In this document: positions 48,201 through 60,732 of the stretch, in pieces
How positions within the stretch are numbered: position 1 is the first letter of the stretch
How the letters are laid out: each line of letters opens with the position of its first letter
Position numbers and translations under genes: made by a program
The notes under the pieces: generated by a model
The model's database searches: none
What the model was told of the DNA's origin: nothing
The model's input: the letters and a program-made list of their open reading frames with translations, nothing else
Assembly (NCBI GenBank): GCA_030063045.1
Contig: JAQSEB010000075.1
Coordinates: 380,001-444,000, forward strand
Reading direction: 5' to 3'
DNA length: 64,000 nucleotides
Source of the DNA: Pratylenchus scribneri
Taxonomy: Eukaryota; Nematoda; Chromadorea; Rhabditida; Pratylenchidae

Positions 48201-49297
48201 CGCCTATTGGGGGAAATTCCACGATTTGCCTATCGCACTTTTTGCCTATCCCACTATTTGCCTATTGGGGGCAAAAACATGATTCGCCTATTCCAGGATA
48301 TACGGGGATTAAGGTGGATTTGGAGGGATTAAGGGCCAAAATGATGGGATTAAGGCGGGAAATGGGTAGGAAGTAATTGGTAAGCCTGCCGAAGGCAAGT
48401 TGTCTAGTGGTGAGCGGGATATATCGGGTATAGGGGGATCAAAGTGGATATATAAGGGGATTAAGCCGGATTAATCCCCCTATTTTCGGTATTCCCTATA
48501 CGGAGCCGCTGACGCGGCTCTTGACTGGTCATCCTGGCCCTAACCCTAACCTAACCCTAATCCCTAACCCCTAACTAAGCCTTAGTTTTTGGTGGTCAAA
48601 TTTCTTTGATTTTTCCCCAAACACATATTTACAATATTTTGTTGATAAAAATTGATGCCATAAAAATGTGATATTTTTCACTTGTGGACCTAGCCAGTAG
48701 CCACCCTGCCTCTTCCACAACCACACACCATCAAACCACTCATGACGATCCCTCCCCTTGCCGAACTATTTTTGGAAAATGAAAAGAAAATTGTGAAAAA
48801 TAATTTTTTTCGATTTTTAATTTAAAATTTTTGGGAAAAAATTTAAGGCGGAAAAATTTTTTTGAAAAATACTCGAAAATGCTCGATACTCGATCGTCAG
48901 ATGCTGGTGCTCGATATATTCAATTCGATTCTCGACTTTCGATACTCGGCATACTCGTTACTCGATTTTTGGGCGAGTACTCGTGCTCGGTCAACCCTAA
49001 TAGTATATTCGTTCAAAAATATATACAAAAAATATTAAAAATTTTTATATTCAATTTAAATTTTTATAGTATGATAAAAGAATCTACAACAAAGAAAATA
49101 TCAATCTAACTGCGCATGGAACAATTGTATCTGGAACAAATATCTACAAAGTGGAGACAACTTGGGAATTATTTGTAACTGCTGGTTGCGAAATTGTATC
49201 TCAAGAATTATTTTTGAATTGCAACGGATATACAGTAAAAACTGGGCAATTTCGATTCGAAGCCAGAGAGATAGAATCAAAACTTCCACCTATATAG
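45245..49297 (+). CDS. Gene G: secreted protein, paralogue of gene F
   Basis: Exons 45245-45378, 45468-45623, 46214-46402, 46533-46875, 47255-47575 and 49070-49297 join in phase and end in TAG. The start MKPKIHPLIFICISYIIGVQ is a signal peptide; this exon is short and easy to miss. Cysteines occur in LSKCDSEL, VCIPKDSDCPKG, KICYESN, HQCLDKK, IQCFKIRVG, EICNMS, HRCSLEW, LKCQG, ECKLD, NTCKFEI, AGCEIVS and LNCNGY. The last exon fits gene F's last exon. Two hAT-like elements lie in introns 2 and 5. Function unknown. Confidence 0.78.
45945..46118. mobile_element. Short hAT-like element (174 bp) in gene G intron 2
   Basis: Ends TAGAGTTGTCC and GGCAACCCTA are imperfect inverted repeats. Flanks ATAGGAAA and ATAGTAAT agree at six of eight positions. 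The interior repeats TTTTCGGTTTTCGATT-like units. Confidence 0.6.
48038..48999. mobile_element. Non-autonomous hAT-like element (962 bp) in gene G intron 5
   Basis: Ends TAGGGTTGGCCGAGCATGAG and CTCGTGCTCGGTCAACCCTA are inverted, flanked by perfect 8-bp duplications ATAGTATA (48030-48037 and 49000-49007). Subterminal parts are rich in GAGTACTCG/TACTCGAT units. The middle (48290-48600) is a GGATTAAG and CCCTAA-like block shared with the element at 14261. Confidence 0.87.
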
Positions 49298-50171
49298 TGA
49301 TATAACACATATATATTTACAGCAACACAAAAAATCTTTGCGATTAATGATATTCTTACAAGTAATAAATGTCCTTTTCGATAAATTATAACCAGGAAAT
49401 TTTGAAAATCTTTCGCTTTTGATGTATCCCCATTTAAATTTGATTTTGAACTCCTCGACTCTTCGAAATTTCGAAGGATGTATCATTTTTATTATAATAT
49501 GATTCTAGAGTCAATTATGTGAAAAAATATGAGAAGTCAAACAAGTGCTTCTCTTATAGGAAAAAAATTTTTTTGGAGAAAAATTTGGTACAAGCTTTTT
49601 ATTGTCGTGGGGAGGGGGAGCGGGGCAAAATTTTAAAGGGGGGGGGGGGAGGGACCGTAAAATCTATTATTCTGCTCTCGGTATTTTTAATACCTTTGCA
49701 CAATAGAAGAATTTCGCTAAACTAAATTCTACCTAACTTTAACCCCAAATCCTAACTACACCCATCTATCCTTACAACCCATTCAGTCCTATCTAACCCC
49801 AACCTTTAGTTTCCCTAAATCCTTAATAATATTTAATGTAGGCTAGGGTAGGGTTGGGGTAGTCCCGGATGCGTTTAGGGGTAGGATTGGGTTAGGTTTA
49901 AGGGTAGGGGTAGGTTAGACTTTTAGGGTTTAGAATTCCCCCTAGTGTAATCTTTTTCAGTCCAAACCGTCCTTGCCCTCCCCCTTAACAGACTAGTATC
50001 GAAGGTTTTTATAAATAGTGGCAAATACTGTTTTTAAATAATATATTTGTGAAAAAACATAATTTATAAGAATCGATAATAATAAATTTAAATAATTTCA
50101 TTAAACATTAAAAAAATTAATATAAAGAATTTTTTATGGTACCGATTAGAAATAAATAAATCCATTGGTTT
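49298..50171. other. Convergent spacer between genes G and H with GC-rich inverted repeats
   Basis: From about 49605 to 49990 it holds a G-rich tract (a run of 11 G near 49640), a CCTAAC-rich arm (49730-49820) and a GGGTTAGGG-like arm (49850-49930) in opposite orientation, then CCGTCCTTGCCCTCCCCCTTA answering GGGAGGGACCG. It resembles a decayed fold-back element. The rest is AT-rich and empty. Confidence 0.55.
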
Positions 50172-53100
50172 TTAGTTTTCGTTATAAATGCTGCCATCGT
50201 CATATAAAATATAATCACCAATGCCAACCATTGCATTCATCTTTCGATTATATGTGCCATTCATAAGCTGATACCACCCAACCTACAAATAACAATAATT
50301 AAATAATTCGTCATGCATTGCGAGTTGCGATATATGAGTGGGGATAAGGCATTTGAAGAAGACTCATATTTATTTTGATTCCAAAACATCACATGCTAAA
50401 AAGTGGGTCCTCAAATGTGCAACTTTTGTAAAAGATGTAGTCGATTTTTTATTGAGATGTGAATCAAAACAATAAATAATTCCACTTTTACACATTGACT
50501 CTTGACCGACCTGATTAATATAACGATAATTTGTTCCATTTGCCGTAAAATTTGCATGACCATCTACACGCGGGAGGCGTAATGTGTATTTATGGCATTT
50601 ATAAATAGTTTGAATAATTTTAACTTCCACGATTGGAAAGCAATCTTCTCCTTCAATTAAGCATACAACACAATCATCAACACCATATTTTTCTTCCGCT
50701 CCCTTGCAATCATCTTTTGCCAATTTCAATTCAATTAAATATCTTCTTGAAATCTTTCGGAAATATGAATCAAGTCGATAAGAATTTAAATTTCGTGAAA
50801 CTGATTCAATTGGCAATATAATACGGCCCATACGTCTCACCTAGTGTAGAAAAATATAAAAAATTGTAGTTCAATGGTTAAGAAATTACGAATAATACCA
50901 TATATCATTGAATATTTTACTTATTTAATGTTTTGTTTTTCCGGCCGTTTCTATTTCTATATTTTTATGTTCAGGTTTCAAGGTTGGGATTAGATTAGAG
51001 TGGATGGTACCGAATTCCTCGCGTGCAGCATTTTGGTTGAATATGCAATATATATCGTACGGGGTCAATTCCCCAATAGGCAAAGAGCCGTGCAAATGTG
51101 GGCGATTCCTCAATAGTGCAAATTTGAGCGTTTTCGACTTATAATAAATCGGAAAACAGTTTTAGACCGTACAAACCTTATACCATTTTGGATATCATAT
51201 CAAAACGCATCGAATGGTAAATAATTTGTCATGTTTAGTCAAAATTAAAGGGTATTAAACCGTTCAAACTATTTTTCCAGTCTGGTTTAAAACTCTTTAA
51301 TTTTAAGCCAAACATGACAATGTATGTGCCGTTCGATGCGTTTCGATGAGATCTACAAAATAGTATATAGTTTGTAGTTTCTAAAACCATTTTCTGATTT
51401 ATTATAAATCGAAAACACTCACATTTGCACTATTGATGAGGAATCGCCCACATTTTACACTGTTGAGGAATCGACATAACACCAATGGATATTTTTCGAA
51501 GTAAAGATACCTCATCACTCATCAGTCACAGACTCCGTTTATTACCATAATTGAGACCTGGATATAGTTGTCAATTCTGATTATGATTTAAAATTAAGAG
51601 TGATTTATTCGTTCACGCCTGATGAGATATGGGTTCATGAGCGAATTCGAGGATATTTTCATCGGTAATAAATCGATATAATGGAGAAATCTTCTCTAGA
51701 TTTCGTTTATCCCCTTATCCGGAGAAGCAAAATAATGTTGCAGGGAAAACACGAATTTATTAATTTAAAAATAAAAAAATTTTAAATGCTTCCAAATAAG
51801 TTCGCCATAATATCAAATATTTTTTATTGATTTTTTATTTATAGAAAAAGGAATTTTTAATATTTTACTTAAAAAATATAATTTTTAGAAATAAGTCAAC
51901 AAACTCTTTCGCAATTATTTGCACATTCATCTAAACCAGGACTCCGCAATGGATGGGTGTAACCATATTTGTACTGAAGATTAGTATTTTATGGCTTTCA
52001 ATTTTATTCAATACGACCTTAAAAGCTTCAAATTCAGCATCCCCAAAGGTCGTATTTGTGTCATTGTTAATATTTATGCCAATCCAAATGTTCACATTCA
52101 ATAATTCCATTACAGCATTATAATTATAACGCAGTTGATAACTTCGTAGGCTAAGATATTTTTTCCTTCTCTTGGAAATGTCGACTTGTTTTTCAATGCA
52201 TTCATCCAATTGATCAAAATCCTTTTTAAAAAATTGGAAAATTATACAAGATAAAAAATGAAAAGGATCAAAATTAAAAAAAAAAAAAAACAATTAAATT
52301 TGTTGAATTTCTAATAAATTAATTTTTAAACAAAAATTGATATTAATGAATCTATTTGGGAGAATGAAATACTGGCTTAAAAACAATAATGAAAATTTAA
52401 GAGTTTTTGTAACAAAAAAAAATATGTCATGTTATTATTTAAAAATAAAAATAATACAGATTTTTGTTTCTCTAATATTAGGACAACAATATTGTTTCTA
52501 TTTATATTACGATTGTAACATCTTTTATTAGAAAATTTGTCACTAAATTTAAAAATAAGGAAAAATACCCTGCATATACAATTGGCCTTTATAAAAATTT
52601 TTGAGTCAAATTTTTTTCCTATTAATGCTTAATATTAATATTAATTGTCTATTTATTATTTTTAAATTAAATTATTCCCTCTTATTTTATTTATTACTTT
52701 TTTCCAATTATAGTTTTCTGCATTTTGAATCGACTTATCAAGTTCGACTGGCCCAAAAATGAATTTTCCAAAGGAACATTCGTAGAGAAGCATAGCAATT
52801 TCATTTGTCTGTGCAAAGCTATTTGTAATTGGAAAATATTGAAATTTGCCATGCTCAATATTTTGCACCCATTCGCCATTTTTCCCAATCCAATCAGCCA
52901 ATTCATCACGAATTTTATCGCTGACTTGATTGATTGTTGTCGAATTTTTTAACAATTCCTTTAATAATAAATTCTTTTTATTTTAAAATCTTGCTAAACT
53001 TGTTAAAATTTAATTATGATTTTTATTTAATTACTGAGATTGCAACTAATATATTACTAAAACTAATCCAGTATCTTTCCCTTGGGCCAAATTTTTTTCA

Positions 53101-54488
53101 TAAATAATTTATTACTTTAGAGTTAAAAACTAAGATTATAAAGCCAAAATAAAAATTAATTTCTAAAATGTTAACAAAAGTGTTTATAATCATACTTTTC
53201 TAAAAAAATTTATATGATAATAAGGTCCTCTAAGGTCCTCAAATAGGGTTAATCAATTTAAATTTTGCTAGAACCAAACTAATAAAGAAAATCTAAAATG
53301 AGATATCAATTCAATGCGAGTGAATATGAAATTTTCTATAAAGTTAGTTGATTGTAAAATTGAAAATAAAATATTAATTTTTTACCTCTGAAAAAATTTG
53401 CTTAACCATAATAGTCTGATTAATGTGCTTTTCCTCGAAGCCATTAAGATAATCCATGAATCCTGCGCGAAGTGCATAATCTTCAGGCACTTTTCCTAAT
53501 TGCTGACTCTGCATATAGATTACAGCGGGTTGCACAAGTGCCCATTTTGGATTGAGGCATTGCTAAAATATTTTAAAATTTTTAGAAATTATTTCTTTTA
53601 TTTTTATGAAAAAATACAATCGGATTCATTTTTGTTGATGTTGTGGTTTGCAATTCAGTTGAAGTGGTCGTGCTTTGACTTGTAGTTGTGGTAGTTTTTT
53701 TCACCTGTAAATTAAGGTTGGTCACGGTCGATTAACCGATTTTTTCCCCAATTCTCAAATAGAGTAATTACGATTACGAATTAAAGTATACTTATATAAG
53801 AACATGTTGTTATTTTTACAAGGTGTTTTTCCTCCATTTAAAAGATAAAATCAATCTTCTTTTTACCAAAAAGTCTTCAATGAATGCTCCATCATTTATG
53901 TATCCATTTCCCACATGAAAGCAAGCGAGTTCGTCCAATATAAGATCCAATGAACAATTATTCCTTATTGCAATATCAATAGATTTCTCAAAGAATTCCT
54001 CTTTCACCACAAAACGTTTATTCATTTTCCAGAATTTGTTAAGCAATTTCTTTGGATAGCAAATACTGTAAAAATATTAAAATAAAATTTGATTTAGGCA
54101 TCAGCGCATCATATTGAATTAAAATTCGAAAAAGTCTCAGTTTGAAAATGAACCCGAAAACTTAAACAAATTAATTTTGGTATCATGTTTGTAATTTCAG
54201 AGAAAACAAATTTGTCAAAATATTTAATTCAATATTATGCACATTTGCCTAAAAATAAATTTCATTTTATTTTATTAAAATTAAAAAATATCATCCATTT
54301 TTTCATTTATATCATTGGGAGCATCTGCAATTACACCCCTGAAAAATTTAATATATATATTTTTCGATTAATTCAAATTTATTAAAAACCCACCATTTGG
54401 TAGAATGGAATTCAATCCGATTACCAATTTGAATCAAAATGATAAAAAGAAGGAGCCAAATTGTATGAAGCAGCTTGGCATTTACCAT
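50172..54488 (-). CDS. Gene H: secreted protein of the H/I/J tandem family
   Basis: Minus-strand exons 54394-54488, 53867-54065, 53618-53704, 53386-53562, 52698-52958, 51937-52221, 50511-50840 and 50172-50282 join in phase, stop TAA. The first exon, MVNAKLLHTIWLLLFIILIQ, is a signal peptide. Exon 3 is a Thr/Ser-rich linker (KKTTTTTSQSTTTSTELQTT), a likely O-glycosylation site. Paralogous landmarks shared with I and J: DFDQLDEC (DFDFLNGC in I and J), then IYKCHKYTLRLPRVDGHANF (compare IYDCPAFRVFLPQVSGNINF in I). The C-terminal exon differs from I and J (GWYQLMNGTYNRK). No known family is recognised. Confidence 0.75.
51058..51482. repeat. Long palindromic element in gene H intron
   Basis: GTGGGCGATTCCTCAATAG, GTGCAAAT, TTTTCGA(C/T)TTATAATAAATC and AAACGCATCGAA occur on the left and inverted on the right. 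Internal motifs such as ACCATTTTG and AACGCATCGA are shared with the repeat at the right edge of the window (63755-63985). Confidence 0.75.
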
Positions 54489-54799
54489 TGTTAAAACAAT
54501 GATATGCAATTTCTATTCTTTTTCAATTGAATTTTTCAAAAATTGAGAAAATTTCTTTCTAAAAAACAAATAAATAACAAATTAAAAATAAATGGTATCA
54601 TATGAATTGTAATAAATTCAAAGAATGATAAATTTAAGTTGATAATAAAAATTATATATTTAATAATATATTTTGATGAAAAAAGCAAATGCATTTGAAA
54701 AATATTTAAATAATTTATTAGAAAATAGGGTTATGGAATAATGAAATAAACTGTAATCTTCAATTCGTTGCAAATTTTATTTTATATTCATCATCAACC
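54489..54799. other. Spacer between genes I and H
   Basis: The 3' flank of gene I and upstream region of gene H; AT-rich with no identifiable signal. Confidence 0.45.
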
Positions 54800-57700
54800 T
54801 TATAAAATGCATTGTCCTCCTCCCTCAATTTTGCGAGAAATATCCTTGTCTTCTGTCTTATATACATTCATGAATTGGCATTTTGCTTGACCCGCTGATG
54901 TGTCAATAGTGTAAGAATCGATCTAAATTGAAATTTTAATTAAATAAAATAAAATTTAAAATTTTCGTTAAAATTAAATTTTCTAATTTTTTGCAATATA
55001 TATATTTTGATCAAAATCCAAGGATTTTGTCATATATAAAGAATTATTGTCCCGCTGGATTTTTATTTTAAACAAATAAATTTTTAGGGGTAATTTAATG
55101 AGCTGGGTAAGTTTTTGAATTCAGTTTTTCGATATCATTTCATCTTGACAACATAAAGATATGACAATTCTAATCATGAAAAAAATGGGAATAATAAGGG
55201 CATTTTTGATGAAAATTTTTAATCATTTTTAGGTAGAAATATTTGAAAAATTTCCACCTCGGTAAGCTTTTTCAACTTTAAAACATATAAATAAATCTCA
55301 TACAAATCGGAAAAGAAAAAGTAACTTATTTTTGTATTTTTGGAAAATTTAAATTGATTTTCAAATAATAAAATTTACTCACAAAATTTATTTTCGTGTT
55401 TTCTGAGCTATATCCAATGAAATTGCTAATTCTATTGCCAGATTTATCTGTAATGGTGAAGTTGATATTTCCGCTCACTTGTGGAAGAAAAACGCGAAAA
55501 GCAGGACAATCATAAATCTGTGAAATTTCAATTTTTCTTTGGTATTTATGAGCTTGATTCAAGTTTAAATATACTAAATAATTTATTGTTTTATTAAATT
55601 TTTCTTTGTCTAGAATGTCTATTAGTATAAATTATCATAGAATAAAAATAATGGGTCATTCGGTGGTAACAATGGCTTAATATTAGAAATTAGAATCCAA
55701 GATATCAAAATAATTGTCTAACATCCATTGGTGTCAAGGCAACTCGTACATTGGCAACTCGTACATTGGCAACTCGTACATTGGCAACTCGTACATTGGC
55801 AACTCGTACACTGGGCAACTCGTACACTGGGCAGCTCGTACATTTTCAACTCGTACATTTCCAACTCGTACATTGTCAACTCGTACACGGGAAAAATAAG
55901 TCAACTCGTACACTACCAAAAATTTTTTTTGATTTTTGAACAATGTGCCCATTATGTTCATCATTAAGATGTTTTTTTTGAACAAGCCGCCACTTTCTCT
56001 TATATATTTTATTTTTTGATTTGGTTTTGTCCCCTATTTATTTTTTTTATTCCTCGGGGGCTTGGCCAAATAAATTTGGGCATGCCCCCATTTGGTTGCC
56101 ATTTAAATAGTTTAAAAAATTTTGAATTATATTTGTTGAAAATGAGATCAAAAGGGAATAATTTGCTTAAAAAATAATAAATGGCAACCAAATATTTTCA
56201 TCCCTAATTCTTTTTTCACAATGTATTTATCTAAAATATCTTTATTTTAATTTTATTTTGCAAATAAAACATAAAAATAATATAATGTACGAGTTGACTT
56301 ATTTTCCCCGTGTACGAGTTGACAATGTACGAGTTGGAAATGTACGAGTTGCCAGTGTACGAGTTGCCCAGTGTACGAGTTGCCCAGTGTACGAGTTGCC
56401 AATGTACGAGTTGCCCGTGTACGAGTTGTCAATGTAAGAGTTGCCAGTGTACGAGTTGCCCTTGACCCCCATTATTGCTATTCTAATGTTTCAATAAAAA
56501 ATATATGAACTTTTTTCTTAAAATTTTGGCTTCATAAAATCCATTTTAATCTAATTCAACATAAAATATTGTTAATTGATTTTTATATATTTACTTCTTG
56601 AATAATGGCATATTCACCAACAAGTCTGCCCCAAGAATCATCAGCAATTCCAGTGATGGATTTAATAATTTCCGGATTTAAATAAAAATCAATAAATTTT
56701 GCAGTCAAATTGAAAGATTTAAACCAATGAGACACTTTTTCATCAGAATTTTCTGACCAAAAAATTCTTCCTCAAATAAAAAGATTTAATTAAAATTTGT
56801 TATTCCATTAAAAGACCTGCTGAATGCGTTGATGAAAAATCTAAAATTAATGTCAATTATTTTCAAAAAATTTTCATTACATTGAAAGCAGTTATCCGCT
56901 CTTTGGTAAGTATAAAATTTCTAATTGAGTCCTTTGCTTCCAAACCGACGAAAAGCTGAACTTTATGGACTGGACCAGGAAAACGGAATATTTGAAATCT
57001 AAGCTTCCTGTTCAATCTCGATGACAAATTGATCAAATTGTGTTTGCAGCCATTTAAAAAATCGAAATCCTTAAAATTATTATTGAATATTGCAAATAAT
57101 AAGACAATTCAATTTGATTGTTCTTGTATTTTAAAATATTTTTTTGGCCATGATCAGTTTTTTGCAATTAGCAAGCATAAAATGAGTATGATACCTTGCT
57201 CCAATTGAAGGCAGATTCAATTGTGTCAGTCGCCATATTTGGATTGTATTTGAGCCATCCATATGCAATTTCTCCATAAAGACATGTCATTTTGATTGTC
57301 ATCAACCCATTATCATATTCTTCTTTTGTAATTTGGGCAGATTTTATTTCACCAATTTTTGGATCGTCAATTTTGCTGTCATCAAATTCCTCTTTCTTTA
57401 GATAGTTATAAAAATCTTTGAATTTATAAATTTCATCACGGACATTGACCTAAAAATAAAAAGAAATTGATTAATGATTAGAAATATTTAAAAATAATAT
57501 TAATTTTTATTTTTAGAAATTTACGCTATCTAATAAAAAAAATGAATAACAAACCCATTTATCTTTTTTGAAAATTGTCGGATTGTATTTCAAATAGCCA
57601 TATTTCATATAATATGCCATCACATTTATCCCATTAACCAACGTATAATTGAATGTAACCGGTGCCACTTTCTTCCATTCAAGAATGCAGTCAATGTCAA

Positions 57701-60429
57701 TCTACGGTGGAAATAAGCAATATGATTAAAAATAATTAGCCATTTGATTTTCAGCAGATTTTTTATGTTATTCGTTTTATTGTTTCGAAAAATTTATTCT
57801 ATATTATATTCTGAATATTTAACTCTTGATTTGCTCAACGGTAAATGTCACATATTTAAATTTTAATTTTTATTAGTCCATTTTATATTTTAAGCCATCA
57901 AATTATTTTACATTCAATTGCCTAAAGTAATTCAATTGGTAAATGAGTAGAAGTATAATATAAAATCATTGCTATCTAAACCATAGGCTCCTCTCCTTAT
58001 ATATAAATTTCTATATGATTTGATAAGATTTGTTGAAAGAATTTGTGTATTGCAAAGAAATGGATTCCGTATAAAAAATTTTTAGGTATATTTAAAAAAA
58101 ATACCAAATGGATTAAAAAATTTTTTTATTGCCTTAAAAATAATTTTACCAACGGATTGTGAGTATTTTTATGTAATTTATTAAAATAATTCTAAAATTT
58201 ACATTTTGATTAATGAAACATCCTTCACTCGAGATAACTTTCATTGCCAAAATTTTCAGGTTTTTACCATCAGGAATGCCATCAATTGAAACATTGTATT
58301 TACTGGGGTTAATAATGGCAATATCATAGGGAATTGTCCATAAAGATGCATTATAATTAAATTCATAATAGATTCGTTGCGTTGATGAAAGATCCACATT
58401 CATCAGATCAGACCTCTTTCTGATGTTAATTTCTTTTTCCGGATCATAATAATCATTAGCATTCTCCCGTTTATAAATATTTCGACGACTTGTGAACACT
58501 TCTATGCCTTTTGGAGTCAGAATCAATTGGTGAAAAAATTCGCCCTCTTTTAAATTGATCCTGAATTTGTTGAAAATTTTATTGCAAATTACAATGATTA
58601 ATTTTTCTAAATTTCTATTTAAAGATAATTCATGACAAAATTAATAAAGATTAAAAATAATTTGCAATTCCATATTTTTTACAAATTAATCACAATAAAT
58701 TGATAGATTTATTTTAGTAGAATTATTTATTCTAATTTGTTTTCATTCGTTAATCATTTTTAAATAAAATATCTTTTATATTAAATCTTACCTCCTTTTA
58801 CTATAGGAAAATTCCATTGAATCTGAGATGGTGAGTCGTTGAAAAACACGCACATTATCAATTGTTTCCGAAATATTTTTGATTTTATAGCGGCGTTGGA
58901 TGCGGAATCCATGCCATTTCAAACCCCTGTAATCATTTTTATTGCACATTATTGCCACTTCATTTTCCCGAATATTCTCTAACTAAAATTGGAATATATC
59001 AAAAATAATTGAGCAAAAATATTTTATATTTAGAATATTGTAAAAATTTCTGTAGTGGAATTTTAATTTATTTTTTGCAAGAAAAATCCTATTTCGAAAA
59101 ATTATCGAATAATCAAATTAAATATATAAATTTTTATTAAAACTAATCTTATTTTAGAATTTAGAATTATTGCATTGTTATTTATCATGAATTTTCAACA
59201 TTACTTTTCATTATAAAAATAAAATAAAATTCTACCTTCAATATTTCCCATAAATCCATTTTCGTTTCTCCTTCAAATATAGTTGCATAACAAATGAAGA
59301 CACTTAAAAATTTGTAATAAATTTAATAAAGATGGAAATTAAATATACCCAGTGTGGCATGAAATATTCCCATTATTAGCAAGCAAAGGATTAATAATTA
59401 ATTTGCTCGGCGGCAATGATGCTGGATTGGTGGCTGAACATTTCCCATGAAAAGGAAACCAAGGCACAGGGAATGGTCCAATTACTTCTTTATTGTTGTT
59501 ATGCAAATTTATAGGGCTATAAATAATACCAATTTTAGTATCTTCATACCCAAAAATTTTCTTTATCAACTTACAAAATTTCTTTGCATCGGATGAATGG
59601 ACCACATCCATTTTTTTGAATTTCCCTTTTGCAACGTAATTTTTTTCCAATTAAAGCCGCTACCTTTAAATGAAGAAAATGAATATTTTTATTGTGCGAT
59701 TTTTATATTAAACCTCTTCCTGTTGGTTTGCATATTCTTTTTGGTCATGCATTTCAATTACTTAAAATAAATTAATTAATAAAATTATTATTAATTTCAT
59801 ACCTCCTGATTCATCGCAACCCTTCTTTTCCGCCTTGTTTTTTTACATAATTTTATATTATTTTTAATAAAATCTGTATAACCTTATCATATGTTTTGCT
59901 TGCAATTGTCAATGGAATTTTTTTTTCTATAAAAAATGAATTAATTTAAATTAATATATTTCAAATAATTGTAAGCATATTTGATTATATAATTACCTAT
60001 GTCATTTTGCAATACATATTTTTTGACTGTAAAAATATTGCATTAATAAATTTAAAATTTCATTTTTGTAAAACAAACAAGTGAATGGCTCCGAATGGGT
60101 CGAATTGTTTTCAAAGAATTTTGGCACATTTTTGCCTGGAAATTTCATAATTTTTATTCTATTAATATATTTAAAAATGAAAATAGATTTAAAAATTATT
60201 TAATTATAATTTTAATAAAATTACAACAATATCAAAAATCATTATTCTGAATTATTTGAAATCTCTGACCGCGAAAAGCCGCATTTGCTTGAGGAATTTC
60301 CTTTTGATCATCAATTAGGACCAAATAAACCAGCAGCAAAAAGAACATCAGCACCGTTGAAAGATGCAATGATATTACGCCGCCGCCACCCATTCTTGAA
60401 AAATGTTTTGGATATGGAGTATGGACCAC
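54800..60429 (-). CDS. Gene I: large secreted or membrane-anchored protein of the H/I/J family
   Basis: Minus-strand exons read as 59349-59663, 59235-59302, 58792-58982, 58203-58560, 57555-57701, 57195-57449, 56881-57069, 56595-56769, 55383-55517 and 54800-54922, stop TAA. Upstream, a hydrophobic first exon (VISLHLSTVLMFFLLLVYLV, near 60282-60393) and four tiny exons (59997-60026, 59883-59926, 59803-59833, 59714-59760) are plausible, but the phase into 59663 does not close. Landmarks: CLYGEIAYGWLKYNP, DFDFLNGCKHNLINL, FRFPGPVHKVQLFVGLEA, IYDCPAFRVFLPQVSG, SAGQAKCQFMN and GGGQCIL at the end. They match gene J exon by exon. The acceptor of exon 56595-56769 is out of phase with its upstream neighbour, so a frameshift or a mis-read splice is possible there. 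A 739-bp repeat element sits in intron 55518-56594. Confidence 0.68.
55730..56468. mobile_element. Element with inverted terminal arrays of a 15-bp repeat, in gene I intron
   Basis: The left arm is about ten copies of GGCAACTCGTACATT (spacers vary: TGG, TGGGC, TTTC, TGTC). The right arm carries about ten copies of the inverse, AATGTACGAGTTGCC. Both ends read (G)GTCAAGGGCAACTCG or a close variant, and CCATT flanks both sides (55725-55729 and 56469-56473), a possible 5-bp duplication. The centre is AT-rich and codes for nothing. Confidence 0.82.
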
Positions 60430-60732
60430 AGCAATTAAAATTGTTGTTATAAAATATATATTATTATAAATTAGTTAAAAATTATGTATTAAAAATAAAA
60501 TGATTTCGATATATTACAAAATAAAAAATGTTTGGATATGAAATATAAAAAATATCAAATTAAATGTTTATTTCGAAATATGTTTAATAGAAAAAAAGAA
60601 TTCTTCAGGAAAAATTTGGGAATGGGGATCTATAAATTTGGGATATTAAACTTTACAAATTTCCAGCGATTATATTTGATTATAAGAATCTCAATTTCTG
60701 ATGTTTGCACATCTTCTCCCATTTCATTACAA
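60430..60732. other. Spacer between genes J and I
   Basis: The 3' flank of gene J and the upstream region of gene I; no element recognised. Confidence 0.4.

Noticed and set aside
55730..55900. Short direct repeats with spacers, CRISPR-like at first sight
   Set aside because: The unit is 15 bp with spacers of only a few bases, an inverted array faces it, and the context is a eukaryotic intron.
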